NCBI RefSeq assembly: GCF_010093535.1
Contig: NW_022985162.1
Span: 1,209,213-1,273,212 of the forward strand
Reading direction: 5' to 3'
Length of the DNA stretch: 64,000 bases
Source: Lindgomyces ingoldianus
Lineage: Eukaryota; Ascomycota; Dothideomycetes; Pleosporales; Lindgomycetaceae
Shown here: one piece after another, positions 30,607 through 43,380 of the stretch
Position numbering within the stretch: the stretch's first letter is position 1
Layout of the letters: each line of letters starts with the position of its first letter
Position numbers and translations under genes: made by a program
Notes under the pieces: generated by a model
Seen by the model: the letters and a program-made list of their open reading frames with translations, nothing else
What the model was told of the DNA's origin: nothing
Database searches by the model: none

Positions 30607-31334
30607 ATGCCCGAGCCTTTTATAAGACCAATTGAACCTTTACATGATTTGGACGCTTGCCTTCACATCGTAGGTTTTCCCAACTCTCTACGTGTAAATA
30701 TATGTATTTGACGCACAAGATTCAGTTCTTTGCAACGATCGACAAAGGAGTCGACTTCGAACCGGCACGTACCATTGGCTCATATGTTTGGTGCCGACCA
30801 TACCTCCTCCTCTCTCCCGAAACATGTGTCGTTCTCGATGACGGCTCAGGTCAAGCTGTCGGGTATATCATTGGTACGGAATCTACCAGTACCTTTGTCA
30901 AGAAATGGAGAAACGAATACATTCCTACTCTAGACCCGACATTCGTTCCGCGGCCGGATGAGCCCAATGAGGATGATCCGAACGAGCCCAAAATCTTGAA
31001 GTATGTAAGACGAGCGGTGTACGACCCAGAAGGAAACCTGCTACAGAAATCAGCGCCGACTCTTCTTAAACAGTATCCAGCCCATTTTCACATAGATATT
31101 CTTCCGAAATATCAAAATAAAGGATATGGGTTGAAGCTTATGGCTACTTTTTTGAATAAGATCAAAGACCTTGGTGCTGGTGGAGTTCATCTAGGCATGG
31201 TGGCTGAAAACAGAGATGCAAGAAGATTCTATGAAAGAAGTGGTTTCCGGCTTTTTGGGGAAGTGATGGATAGTGGAGAGAGTGGTGAGGTTGGGCGGAC
31301 CGGGGATGCCATATTTATGGTTAAGAGCTTCTGA
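30607..31334 (+). CDS. GNAT-family N-acetyltransferase
   Basis: GNAT enzymes transfer acetyl from acetyl-CoA to amines. Exons 30607-30669 and 30720-31334 give 225 residues. The 50-bp intron starts GTAGGT and ends CACAAG; the first exon encodes MPEPFIRPIEPLHDLDACLHI, the usual beta-1/alpha-1 start of GNATs. Core strands follow (AVGYIIGTESTSTFVKKW). The acetyl-CoA pyrophosphate loop, motif A, is QNKGYG within DILPKYQNKGYGLKLM, and motif B is MVAENRDARRFYERSGFRLFGE. An acidic, Pro-rich insert (about residues 93-110) separates the halves, as in fungal homologues related to the C-terminal domain of O-GlcNAcase-type proteins. The substrate cannot be told from sequence. Confidence 0.85.
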
Positions 31335-34141
31335 CGTAAGCCTTTTAGGCCTTTCAAAGATATGACAATGGGCTACTGGGGGTACACCGTAGATTAAATC
31401 GTCTCTCGCTTTTGGATGATCTGTTCCGTGTGACGATGGCAATACTTGCAACGTAGCAATTGTACGGGAGCGCAAACAGGTATTCCGACCTTACGAGACA
31501 CTCTACCACGAGATCTAGGATATGAAACCACAATATTACAAAAGGATTGGACTGAAGAATGAACTGTCTAATAGGTGTTAATCTAAGCCAGCACGCACGC
31601 ACACAAAATAACGATCCATTCCCCTTGACTGGCCTTCACAATCGACCTATATTAACCTGACCGCGTTATAATGAGTTAGTATTTACATACGGAAGAGATT
31701 TTTGCAGACCCTACCATAAGTCTGTACACTATCTGCCTTAACACCATAACAGTGTACTAAGACCTCTGAGATGATTATTATCCAGCTAATGTCGTAGACG
31801 GTGAGGAGGACAGCTACTTTCGATGCTAAACAGCTCGAATGCCTAGCATTGTAGCAGTGTACTTGTCGCCTTTAATATCTATTCAATCCCTGCTACTCCT
31901 ACCTCGAACTCACACAGACGCTCTTATTGACTTCAACCTCCTAGGATACCACTGAACATGCTATCATCATGTATGCTCAGCGTTATCCGATCAAGGGAGG
32001 CGTCTGGTCGAACCAGGATAATCGCCAACACTTCAGCCAAAACTTAGAACTTCCAGAGAAGTGTGGGGATCAATACCGGCCCCGAGTACCGCAGCTTGCC
32101 CCAACATCGCAATACCAACGACAGATTCTTGCTTCAAGATACCACATGAACATATTGTTAGATCCCTTCAGGAGCTAGATAGGAGCGTGGAATCATAAAA
32201 TGGAGTGGGCACACTTCATCGAGCGCAGCATGCTCGTTTCCCAGATGTGCTTGAAGCGGAGGCTAAGATCAATTCAATTGCCCCTCACGCTATACAAGAT
32301 ATCGTCGACCCATACTTACAGGCCGCTTACTCATCGGATTCGCACCACTCGTTCCCCAAATTCCCTATCGACCTTGATACGACAAGCACACTTTCTAGTC
32401 TCCAGAGCAAGACCTCTGACATAAGCTCCCATGATAGGTACAGGCCCTACACAAAGGCGCCTATCGTTTGTGACGTCCCATACGGAGTCCGGCCCGAGCC
32501 TCCCAAGATTTCGCCAAGTAGTGCTTCGGAAGAGAAATCTATCGAAAGTGACTTTGATCTTGGTGATGAAATTGCGGAGCTTAAATCCCCACAGTTAGGA
32601 AGCAGAAGCTTGAGATCTCAGGGCTGCGCCACTAAAATTCTGAGTATAAGTAGCTCCGCTTCAACCTCCACTTTCTCCAATCTACAGTTTCACAACTCGG
32701 TAAATCCAATGCTGCCCAAAGGACCTGATCCGAGGACTTTCACTAAATTCTGTGAAATTTTTGGGAGAGAGGACTCCTATATTTCCGACCGTCTAGATCC
32801 GCTAGATAAAAGCGATTCTAGAGGAACTCGGGTGGAGAAAGACCAGAATCGATGTAAGGCTGGACGTTCGGAGGGCAAAGTTCTCGAATAAAACCCTTAG
32901 GATGATTTGGGAAGGCAGTTTCACTGCAGATATAAGACTTCCGAAATTTCATAATCAAGATGAAGTGGTTTCTGATGTACAGGCCTGCACCCTCGGGAGT
33001 GTGAGAAGGCGAAATATTAGGAGCCACAGGGTAAGTGAGATGTTTTCAGCTTATCATGTTTGCAGAGATAATAGGTCCTAAGACTTTTATTGATGGGTGC
33101 TAATGGTTGTCTCTGATAACTTAGGAAGTTAGGGGTTTGCTAGTGCACTTGCATAGTAGATTTATCTCTCGTTCTAAACTTTCCAGGGTGGAATATGCTT
33201 TTGACAGACCGGATCATTAAGTTTTTGGCTTTTCTTCGGCTTACACCTGATCAGGTAGACTCTATTTCTAGATAAACATAAAACCATACTCCTATTTACG
33301 TTAGTGCCTCATAATTCCGACCTTTCATTTATTGAAATTGCTCTAAACGCATCCGTATCAAGCCGTATAACACGAAGCGTTTAATACGGTACACCTAAGA
33401 AGTTTTTAATTTTCTAGATTTCTTACTAGTATAAAGAAGAAAGAAAAGAAGGCTCGAGTTGTTTGCTTGAAATTACATATTGGCATGTCCCGTCGTAGGT
33501 GCGAACCCCCACATCCTAGGCACAAATAGGTGCTTCGGTCATATGTTGAAGGAATAGATAGTGAAACCGCCTACAAACCTAAAGACGGTAGCTCGTGTTT
33601 GAGATGACGAAGCGACATGCACCATTTTCAGCTCTTGCCATCTGTGCCGCTTCTTCCTGCCCACACGGAAATAAACGATCGACCGTGCAGCAAATATGAA
33701 AGGAGGCACCCATGACCTGCGGAACCGCAACATCTCGACTTGCGGCTCCGCTCCAATCCTCGGGTATGGAATCACATCCACCACATGGGGGTTTGGCGTC
33801 GTCCCCTGCTAGATTCGAAGAACTGTTCCAGTCTCAAGCGTGCTTCTTAATCGTAGGCTGGGATGGACGAGCACGGTGAATTGTCTGCAGGATAGAGCTT
33901 TATAGGAGTTCGGCTTATCAATTTATCCCCATCACTGGTTATATACATCATCCTAATATGGGATTTTCTGGATTGTGATCTTTTGGATTTGCAGTGCCAC
34001 GCAGCCCAATATTCGCAACGCCCGTCAACAACCCTCATTCCAAATGAAGGAGTGAGCAAAAGCTTCCCCATGACCCTCTCCATAGACAGCCTCGCTTGCC
34101 CCTGCTTGCCCCCGCCTACCCTCGTTTGCCCATTCCTGCTT
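31335..34141. other. gene-poor stretch with an unresolved Ser-rich frame
   Basis: The plus strand carries two adjacent frames, 31969-32178 and about 32205-32891. The second would encode 228 residues rich in Ser, Asp and Pro with no recognised domain and lacks an ATG near its start. I tried the obvious donor and acceptor pairs between the two frames and each ran into a TAA or the wrong phase, so no gene model closes. It may be a degraded or multi-intron gene. The remainder to 34141 shows nothing supported. Confidence 0.3.
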
Positions 34142-36618
34142 TTACAATCTAGATAAACCCGTAATCTCCCTTGGAGCATGATACGTCGGAACCTTCATAT
34201 CGAGCGCGGAGCCAGAGTAACCCAGGTCCTCAGCAGTCAACACTGCACACTTCTCTCCAATAAGAAGGGCAGTGGAGTAAGTGTTGCAGCCGACGTTATC
34301 GGGGCAGATGGACAAGTCAGCGACCTTGAGGCCCTTGACACCGTGGACGTTGAGACGCTCGTCGAGCACGCCGTGCTTGACGATCGAGTTGCCCTCCTTA
34401 GGTGCCATGGAACAGGTTCCAAGGGAGTGCCAGGTGCTATATATTAATTTAATATGTTAAATAAATGGCGGTAGTGAAGTAGGGTGGCTTACGTCTCAAC
34501 GTGTCTCTTCACCCAATCTTCGATGTGCTTGATATCTTCATTCGAGTACTGAAGATCCTCTTGGACATGTTGCGCGTTCGAGTTCAGGAAAGCTGGCTCG
34601 GGAGCTCGCCCTTTGTCAACAGGCATGCTCCAAGATCCGTGCTGAATACCAGCGGTGAGATTACCGGGGAGGGCATACTGCATACTATTAGTCTCATTTA
34701 ATTCTCACGGGAATATGGTTAAGCACATACCGCATTGGTGGTCGAGAGATCGAGATCTTTAGCCCGAGCCGGGCTGTCGTACGAGTAAAAAGGATGCATA
34801 GCCTGGACTTCACCAGCATAAGCATCCATTCTGCGAGCAGTCTCCCGTGATTTGATATAACCCCAGACCATCGGTGCCATATCGCGCTTATCGTTCATGA
34901 AACCGGCATCGAAGTCGGGGGCTTCGTACGGGTTCGGCGAGACGATATGAGTCGAACCACGGGAGAACGGGTATTCTAAGAAGTGGAACATGCTGAAAAA
35001 CTTGCCCGGGGGCATGAGCATGTGGTCACCGAACCAGCCGGCGATGACGGCTGCAAAAGGTGATCTGTTAGTGTTTTGCTTTGTAGAACAAGACGAATAA
35101 AATGAGATTGGTGCCTTACAGTAATGCATAACAGGCTTGTCGGGTTTATTCTTAAAGTAACTATCCCACCCAGACCTGAATTCCTTACAGGGCCAGTTAT
35201 CCATCATCTTGAGCTCCTCCTCTGTAGGCCGAACCTTAACACCTGCCTCGATACCATTGGTCGCCAGAGGTCCAGTGCCGTTAATATTCCACTGCCCAAA
35301 GACTTGCTCCTGGACCTTGGGGTCACCTCGAACGAAGTCGTCGAAGGATTCAACATGCGGCTTAGCACGGAAGACCGAGAAGGTGAGGTAGTGGTCTTGG
35401 AAATTGAGACCAACGCCGGGGAGATCAATGAGAGGCTTGACGCCAGCCTTGCGGAGCTTCTCGGGGTCACCAATACCAGATCGCTGGAGGATGAGGGGTG
35501 AGCTTAGCGTGCCACCCGACACGATAATTTGCTTGCGGGCTTTGATAGTCTTCGAGTGGTTCTGACCTGGAGCAAGAGGCTTGGTGGGAACGGTTCGAAC
35601 GCCCACTGCTCGGTCGCCCTCGAGGACAACCTGAGCGCGAATTAGCAGCTACATACCGAGCGACTCGAGCAGACATACCTTGTCGACTTTGGTGTTGACC
35701 ATCAAGTGCAAGTTTTGGTGAACAGAGCGGGTGCTGTGAATGTATCCATGCGCGGAGTCAGAACGACGACCAGTGTCTCGGTTGATCCACTTCAGCCAAT
35801 GTTCGGCACCATGACCGGTGACTAAGTCCTGGAGATCATCGGTCGTTGGAATGCCCTGAGATTCAGATGCTCGCAAGAAGTCCTCCTTGATTGGATAGGT
35901 GTAGTTGCCAAATGACACCTTGATTGGTCCTTCGAAGCCGTGAATGTCACGGTTATTGCAGGAACGCTAGAGAGCCTTAGCAAAGGTTGCCCCTCGAATG
36001 TGATTTGATGTGAATACTTGGTATGTCTCGTGCTTCTTCATCAAGGGAATGAGCTCCTTTGTGGTCCAGCCCTTCGCCTGGAAGTCGTCATAGTCCGAGG
36101 CTGAGGCACGAGTGTACATCTAGGACTTGCGTCAGCTCCCCGACTTTCAAGATCCAGGGAATGGGTCTCACCATGAAGTTAATAGAGGACCCGCCTCCTA
36201 GAATGTGAGCACAAGGTACCACAGCCCGTCTTCCATCAAGCCATTCCGAGGGTCTCGAGTAATAGAACGAGGCAGTCTTGCTGTCCAGTTTCATATTGCG
36301 GGGGTAAATGCCGGGGCGGAAGACCCTGAAAACCAATGAATTGAGGCGAGCGGCTGAGTGAAATCTGGGGGGCTTACCAAGGGTTGTTCAAGTTGTTCTC
36401 TCCGCCCTCAATCAAGAGGACCTGGAGATTATGGTCCAAATTTGCAAGCCGCCCAGCAACCACGCAGCTAAGAGCAAAACGTTAAGTAGTGAACTCTTGT
36501 CAGGTTTTCTGGCTTACCCGCAAGAGCCTCCACCGCAGACGATGATGTCAACCTGCATCAAATGAGCCACCTGAAGACATGAAGTACTTAATTAGTATAC
36601 CTCATCTGGGATAGTCAT
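34142..36618 (-). CDS. peroxisomal alcohol (methanol) oxidase, GMC family
   Basis: FAD-dependent oxidation of short primary alcohols to aldehydes with H2O2 release in peroxisomes. Ten exons: 36618-36601, 36552-36518, 36467-36378, 36325-36172, 36119-36018, 35966-35679, 35630-35120, 35050-34731, 34677-34493 and 34436-34142, total 665 residues against about 663 in yeast methanol oxidases. The FAD motif is VCGGGSCGC (residues 11-19). GMC signature regions include AHILGGGSSINFM and GGTLSSPLILQRSGIG. The catalytic His lies in TTWHSLGTCSM and the partner Asn in VGCNTYSTALLIGEK. The C-terminus SRL is a type-1 peroxisomal targeting signal. An apparent in-frame TAG near 35970 lies inside the 51-bp intron 35967-36017 (GTATTC...CTCTAG), so the gene is intact. 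Confidence 0.93.
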
Positions 36619-39600
36619 CTTGAAAGTTTATGAAATGGATTCCTTCAATTGCTTTCTGTGTATGAACAGGAGGAGTAGGGAGAGTACTACCACAGTAGAA
36701 GCAAGTCAACTGGGTCCTAGGCCAACAATTTGATTGCAGTACCCAGCTGCTTTAAACAACTGGACCCCGCACCTACAAGTTCGCGTCGGCGCGAAGGAGC
36801 TTCATCACCTGAGCCATTCTCGAACTGCGCATTTCGTCAGCATCGATCGTGGATCCTAGACTGTGCATACCTCCAGGAGGGGACCTAAACTTCTCCTGCC
36901 TGACCCATGCACGTCGCTCCACCAAAAGAGGTTACCCGACATCGAAGACCCTGAAGAAACTTGTCCCAAAGGTAAAGCGCGGAATAGTGCCCGCTTGACG
37001 GCATTGCAATTCTGCGGATCCGCAATAATGCTGAGCTTGGAGGTTTTGCTCTGGATGCACGAAAGAACGGGTACCTTGCTACTGATTGGCTTGGCAAGTC
37101 GGGTAAGGGCTGTGTCGACCCAAAATAACGGGCTTGGATAAAGGATTGTGCTGGGATTAGCACCACAGCAGGGGCGAAGTTGAATGCGGAGAAAGTGGTG
37201 GAAGTTGAGCAGATTTGCTGGGATGTCCTCCCCTCCTGTGCTCTGCGGAGCCGAACAGCTAGGGTCCAGAAGCTACGTCAGAGCTGGAGTTCAAGCTTCT
37301 GACCTCCGCAGCAACACGAGTAGCAAGTAGCTGTTTCGTCGGGGTGGGGTGGGGAGGGGAAGGCTGACCGACAGGGACGAAGCGACCAAGAGGAGTGAGA
37401 TAAAGAACCATTACGAAGCTGATCTTGGCTGCAATTGATGCTGCCTTCTTTTGTCATATAGTTCAACCTTACCTCTAGGGTGGAAGCTCTTCAAGCTCCT
37501 CTTCTGGAGCTAGCCTAATGCGGGGTTCCAAGCTCATGCAGGCGCTGGCGTTTGAGCTATCCACTGCGTGCCGTCTTTAGCTTACCGATGCTGAAGGTCA
37601 ATAGCCAAAGTCACCGCGTGGGTTGGTCGGATGTGGGGTGCAGAAGCTGTTGTTTGAGCCGTCTCACAGGGAGAGGAATCTTGGCAGTGCAGCGAGTGGG
37701 GCCCTATCCTTGGATGCCGAACCGTCAGGTGCGGGGAATTTCACGACAGTGGACATCCATCGGCCATCTCGATGAGAACCTTCTCCTCGTTCCAACTTTG
37801 CAGAGCCAAACCGCTCATCGTTATTTGTCAAAACTCTCCGGAATAATATCTCTCTTCTAAATTGGCTACGGGAAAATGTGTTTGCAGCAAAACGCAGCGG
37901 CAGGAATGAATTGACAAGAGGCCAATAGCCAAGTGATTCAGTTTTTGCTCCAGAGAACGTAGAGTAGGGCTTCTTGTGCCACGCTCGACCCTTATTCCCG
38001 GGCACTCGGCTCGCAAGCAAGGCCTGCGCTCGTTACATTACAAATAACACTCTTTAGAATCATCCTGAATTCAAAACTGATCGCCATCTCCTTTTTCCCT
38101 TTGGACCATACTCACATCGACTTCCGCGCGCAACTTCCGTATCGATAGCAGTTCCCTAGGCAATGGGCCCTTCAAAGCGGTCGTCTCCCTCACGGCCACG
38201 AAAACCCGGAAAGTCTTCCAGGCTTGGTGTATACAAGTCTCTTTTCAAAACCCCGGCGTCACAGCTATTCTCTGTTTCAAAGCTCCACCAGGCCCATTGC
38301 GAGAGTAAGATGTAATCGACAACCTGAATTCGGCCTTGCCCCGCTGCATGCGCCAAAGCCATGTGGCATTGAATAAGATTTGACCGGTTACCAAGGTTTT
38401 GTGTGTACCCTTGCTTCCAAGAAGACGAGAATGTCTGTGGTGATGCTACACAGTCCTAGCTGAACCTCCTGGCTGCGATTGCGTATACGAACAAATGGAC
38501 TTTAGCTAAAAGGCTTGCAGAGTAGGAATACAATCCTAGAGCAAGCAGTCGGCTATCTGGTCTTGCTACTTCGGCAGCAGCAAGTACTGGTTAGTGAGAG
38601 ATCTTGATCCTTTCTTCAATTCACCTCCTGGCCTGGACCTCCTTGAGTAACCATAAGAATTCAAAGTTAGCCTCAGTGTCGTTATCGATCACATACTCCT
38701 CTGCCACCCTCCGAATGGCACAGTGATGTCGAAGCTTGCCTTTCCTTTCCTCGAGAACACGTCGCTCTAGATAAGTCGCGAATAACTAGGGTTTTAGCCG
38801 CTTTGAGTTGGCTGGTATCCATTATCTTCGTCATGAAAATTGCCCTCGGCATTTCGGTAGACAGAAATCCCGTTTAGGACGAACAATCGGTCTCTTACAC
38901 ACACACAAGCTTTGGAGGCTGCAACTTAAACCTCAACATCTGTTTGAGACCCCGAATAATAACAATCTCAGCTAGCATGACCTAAAATATTTCTAGGACC
39001 GATTAAGAAGGTTCACGTTGGCGAGGCCAGCGCTCGACTTCGGAGCCAGACGATTGAGGACAGTGTGGGAGGGGAAGCACATCGAAAAGAAATGCATGGG
39101 TGTGAGTGATAAGCTAGCTTCTAAATTTGCGCTTCTTCGGACGGATAGTTAGAGGTGAGGTCACTTATTTAGACATGGGAGGTGGTCACCGTCTGGTATT
39201 GAGTTTTTCCAGTTTGGGGCGAATACGGTTCATGATGATTTGTTGCGGAGTCTTGGTGAAAAGATACCAAGGTATCGTACTGCTAATCACTAGGCCGATG
39301 AAATGGAGCCCGCGCAAGACTGAGGAGTCTAAATTTGAATACTCCCTGCTCACATTGCCTACTATCTGTTTGCAGATACAATATCATATACTGAGGTCTG
39401 ATTTAAGAGGGAAATGGGCATCATCTCAACAACTGTTCTAATTCTGCCAACAGGTTTTGTAGATCAACTTCGTCCTAGTCATGTTCTTTGGCATGTAATA
39501 ACAGACGTAGGAGAATACACCTGTGTGTAATAGGGCGTTTTTGTCTTGATCATCGGCTTCGATCAGTTAGAAAGCTGTAAAATTTGTCTTGCATGGACAA

Positions 39601-40450
39601 CCCTCTGGAAAATCTCCGCCTTATATCAGACGATTTGTGCAGCCAATGTGCGTCCGGATACGCCTCGATATTAGAAGCGCTGCACGTCAGCTTGCAGGAG
39701 TAAAGCAACCCCTCTTCAACATCAAACCGCTTCTTACCACATCCAGTCCCCATGGTACTCCACGCGGCCTAGATTTGCTGAGCGCGCCACGCGTTTGGAC
39801 CTCAGCTATTATTGTAGCGCGGGAGGGCTGGTATCCTCGGGCCATTCGCCGGGCTTTGCGTGGGTTTATTAGAAGGCTGTTTCGTGAAATGCACAAAGTA
39901 TCTGTTCCGTGGGGCATTCACGCTGTCCCAACGCGATGGTCTTGTGTTCCCATCTTCTGTGGAGGGAGCCGGTAGTTGTAGCAACGCAGGAGAATGCTCT
40001 GAAGCAAACACGATTGGAGGATAGGATTCTCTGTCTAAGGTCCTTTACAGCCAATTAATCAAAAACTACCCAGGCAATTTTGTGGCGCTAGCGTGCGGAG
40101 AAGGCTGCCTTGCAGTTACAATTGTAGTTGTATATTCTAAACTTTAAAGTTGATTGCTCATGGCCAATAAAATGCCGATAAAAGCGGTAGGAAACGCCCG
40201 GTCGACCTGCTCCTTCCAGAGCCAGTGGGGCCGAGATCTAAAAGGAGTATCTGAATATGTACCAATCCACTAGTGAGACCCCGATTCTTAAATCTGAATA
40301 GAGGGTATCGTTTTGCGTTGTCTTCCAAGATGCTTTCCTAACGCCTTGTTAAAGAACCGTTAGGACTAATATGATAATATGAGTGGAGAGACGCGTGCCC
40401 TACTGCGTGAAGGTGAAAATGGAGGGAAACTTGAGGACATTTGTTGAGGT
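36619..40450. other. gene-poor 3.8 kb between the two oxidase genes
   Basis: The alcohol-oxidase promoter must lie at the left end. Open frames (for example 36863-37166, 37664-38020, 39589-40054) are short and overlap on opposite strands. A minus-strand block at about 38440-38285 reads like one decayed ankyrin repeat (MALAHAAGQGRIQVVDYILL). Nothing else is supported. Confidence 0.45.
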
Positions 40451-41697
40451 TTAGATGATCTCACTACGTTCCCATCCAGTCGCCCGCAAGTGCTCGAGAC
40501 CCTTTGTCGGATGCGGTCTTGTGAGATCTTTGTACTCGCTCACATATGGATTTGGGTCTTCTTTCTGGTTGAGGTTTCCAAGGGTGTGGTTGACCTCCCT
40601 GTGCTTACTCTCGTCTGCTCGAACTATTGGCCTATGTTAGCGGGATATCCTTGAATGATTAGACTAAAATACACGTACTGTACAAGAGGAGATCTCGCAT
40701 GGTACGGTGCCCCTCAGGCATCTTCCAGTATTCTACGGCGATCTCAGGGGCCTGCAGGTTTGACCACTCTGGGAGGCGGCCAGCATCGATGTCGGCAATC
40801 TGGCGTGTGTATGTAATGACCGCCTCTTCCTCCAAGTATCCGACAAATCGGTGGACGGTTCGTGGGCTGATCAGGTACGCAAGGAACAGGGCATTGAACC
40901 AGACACCCTGAGCACCGAGGACCATGAGGCGCATGAAGAGTCCGGGCTCAGACATCTTCAGGAAGGTGAGGAGATGCATCCTCTCGTTGAAGCTCTCTTC
41001 CAACAGGGTTTCGATCCTGGTTGACATCAGCCAATGCTCGGGCTATCCAGTTAGCCGGGAGCTCCATGCTCACCATCCATTGTCCCTCTTCATGCGCCTC
41101 ATGGAATGTAGATGCCTCAGCATACCGGCTACCATTCCTGGGACGCCTGCCACGCTCTCGAGGAAGACGTTCCGGATCATGTACTTCTTTTCATTCATAG
41201 CATACTTATGGAGTGCCGCGGTAGGGTCCTTCTTGTTCAATGCAGTAGCCTTCTCATGCTTATAACCTGTTGCCAGATCTAAACCATACCGTAGGACTTT
41301 AACAGCTAAAAGGGCGACCTTGTCAGAATATGTCTTGGCCTCTCGGTGAGCAACGACGACAGAGTCCATTTGCTCAGGTGTATAGACTGAGGGCGTTTGT
41401 TAGTTTTCATTAAGGAAAAGTAGGATTACAGTTCATACCTGGGTGGGGCCATGCAGATCCAGTCTTTCTGACCCTCTCTGTCTCATTTTTTGGGAAGAAC
41501 TCTTTGCTGTTCACGTTGGATGTACTAGAGAAGTTCCGCCGGCTAGCTATGAGCGGCTGGCACTGGCGCACAATGATGAAGCTGGGCCGGAGTCCGATAG
41601 CGCTGGAGGTGCCCAATCCATTGCAGGACTTGAGGAGCTGGGCCGATGCACGCTTGGATGCCATTGCCCCCGAAGATGCTACTCTTCTGGAGATCAT
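40451..41697 (-). CDS. mitochondrial alternative oxidase
   Basis: A cyanide-insensitive di-iron ubiquinol oxidase of the inner mitochondrial membrane; it bypasses complexes III and IV. Exons 41697-41439, 41386-41074, 41016-40679 and 40623-40451 give 360 residues, close to Neurospora AOD1. Introns are 52, 57 and 55 bp, with CTAAC-type branches in introns 1 and 3. The N-terminus is an Arg/Ser-rich mitochondrial presequence ([12 protein letters not shown]...). Conserved di-iron and helix motifs are all present: [44 protein letters not shown], and [17 protein letters not shown] in the last exon. An alternative start is the Met 12 codons on. Fungal AOX genes are usually induced by respiratory inhibition; no regulatory site was identified. 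Confidence 0.95.
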
Positions 41698-43063
41698 TAG
41701 TGTGGGAGAGGGCTGTTTGAGGAGTCAGAGCAGTCTGAAAAGATAATGTGTGTCTGTGGAGATAAATGGTAAGTAAACACCGGCTGAGGCAGAAATCGGG
41801 TTTTATATGATATCAAAGGGGTCCCCGAGGCGATAAAGACTTGATCAAGTGCTCGACGGATTTTCGGAATACGTTACAGTCATCAACGGCGTAGGAATGC
41901 CCTTTGCGACGCCAGCCACGCTCGATGAAGGGCGTTCCTAGATCTAGGCGTTGAATAGAACTCCGAACAAGGCCAATGCGAAGCATTACAAGGCATTGCG
42001 CGGTATCGGATTTGTCAATTCGGGCAGAGGAAAAACCCACGCAGGTCTCGTGCATGGATGAGTCTTGAGGCTGAGCATGAAAGACGTTGGTAGCGACCGC
42101 TAAGGGTCCCGAGATGCTCCGGGCTGACCTAATGCTCATGTCGTTGCTTTAGTAGTGAATCCTGCTGCGACTTTATGGGACGCATTGGTAGTTTTCTAAG
42201 AGTGCCGATGCACTCGAGAAAAGAAGGGTAGAAGTACAAGTAAGCAATGAGAGTTCTTGAGTGCATCCTTGCTATATATGTTAGTTGAAGTTCGTAGCAT
42301 GCTATGAGGAGGGATGGCGACTCTGTGGAGGACGTTAAACTCGCCAGACGCTATGCCGTTTTTGTCTCCGTTCTCGCCCGAGTGTTTGTCAATCGGCGAC
42401 TCGGGAACTCATTCGCCCACGCCGAGGAGCGCGGTCCCACATTCGGTGCTGAAGCCTCCCACGTCTCGGCAACTCTCGAACTCCTATCTTGCTCATCAGT
42501 AACATTTCGCCTGTGGGTCGAACTCTCTGGTCAGCCTCTACGTCGCCGAGTTGAGTACCACGTTGGAAACTCAGGTGGCATGAGAGCAATTTTGGCAAGC
42601 TTACGTGAATGTGAAGTACAGAGGACGAACACACACAGGCGCCTCGTACTACAGTATATCCACACCTACCGCGGAACATTAGCAGGTCAGATTTAGATAG
42701 TAAATCCTCTTCCTGGGACTAGGGGCAACGTCAGCAAGATGTGGATTTTGCTCTGAATTGCCAAAATCTTCCTCGGAAATGCATCAAAAACAGGTCGGTT
42801 TCTTCCTGAGCTTCGGCTATGTCCAAGTACGGCAATTAACATCAATAGCTACAACATAAGAAGGGCGGGATATTTAATAAACAAAATACGGTTTTGTTGG
42901 CCAACTAGCCGTGTACAACTCTTTGGCAGCAAACTAAGAGAACCAAGCAGGACAGGTTGTGGTGTGTTACGGACTCTAACATTCCAATATGCAATTAAGG
43001 ATATACATTGGTAACAAGTCCAGTCACCCAGGTGCTCTAGGCTTGTTTGCTGGTGAAGTGCCT
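41698..43063. other. intergenic with weak frames
   Basis: A minus-strand ATG frame (42139-41813, 108 codons) and overlapping plus and minus frames at 42304-42696 exist, but none shows a recognisable family or splice context. The first is the best candidate for a small hypothetical gene. Otherwise nothing was seen. Confidence 0.3.
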
Positions 43064-43380
43064 TCAATGGTCAGTTCCGACGTCTGTTTCGTATTTCGGA
43101 CTTAGCTTGGAATACCCAAAATTGACGTCTGGCATCCAAAGGTTAGTCCTGGAGGTGAGGTGAGATAAGTTGCTTAACGGCGAACTTACCCTGAGCCTCG
43201 CCGTCTGCTCCGTAGGAGATCTGCCGCCATATTGGCAATCTTATATACCACGTGATAGTGCAAATTGAACATAATCAATTTCTGCCCATAAAGAGCCGGC
43301 ATGGTTGGTTGTGAACACCGTTGCGAGTACCAGCGTGTAGTAACACTAGCTCTGAGACAGCCTACTCGCTTGTTCGACAT
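43064..43380 (-). CDS. possible 91-residue spliced hypothetical protein
   Basis: Not recognised. Exon 1, 43380-43190, begins MSNKRVGCLRASVTTRWYSQ and ends in an Arg-rich segment. A consensus donor GTAAGTT follows, and a 41-bp intron ends CACCTCCAG. Exon 2, 43148-43064, continues in phase (TNLWMPDVNFGYSKLSPKYE) to a TGA. The positive, Tyr/Ser-containing N-terminus could be a mitochondrial presequence. Support is only the coherent splice signals and phase; the intron is at the short limit for ascomycetes, and chance cannot be excluded. Confidence 0.35.

Noticed and set aside
32205..32891. 228-codon Ser-rich frame as a gene
   Set aside because: No ATG start, and tested splices to the upstream frame at 31969-32178 give stops or the wrong phase.
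35940..36020. In-frame TAG in the alcohol oxidase, suggesting a pseudogene
   Set aside because: The stop lies in a 51-bp intron with a GT donor and CTCTAG acceptor; removing it restores HETYQ joined to RSCNNRDIHGF in phase and the full family length.
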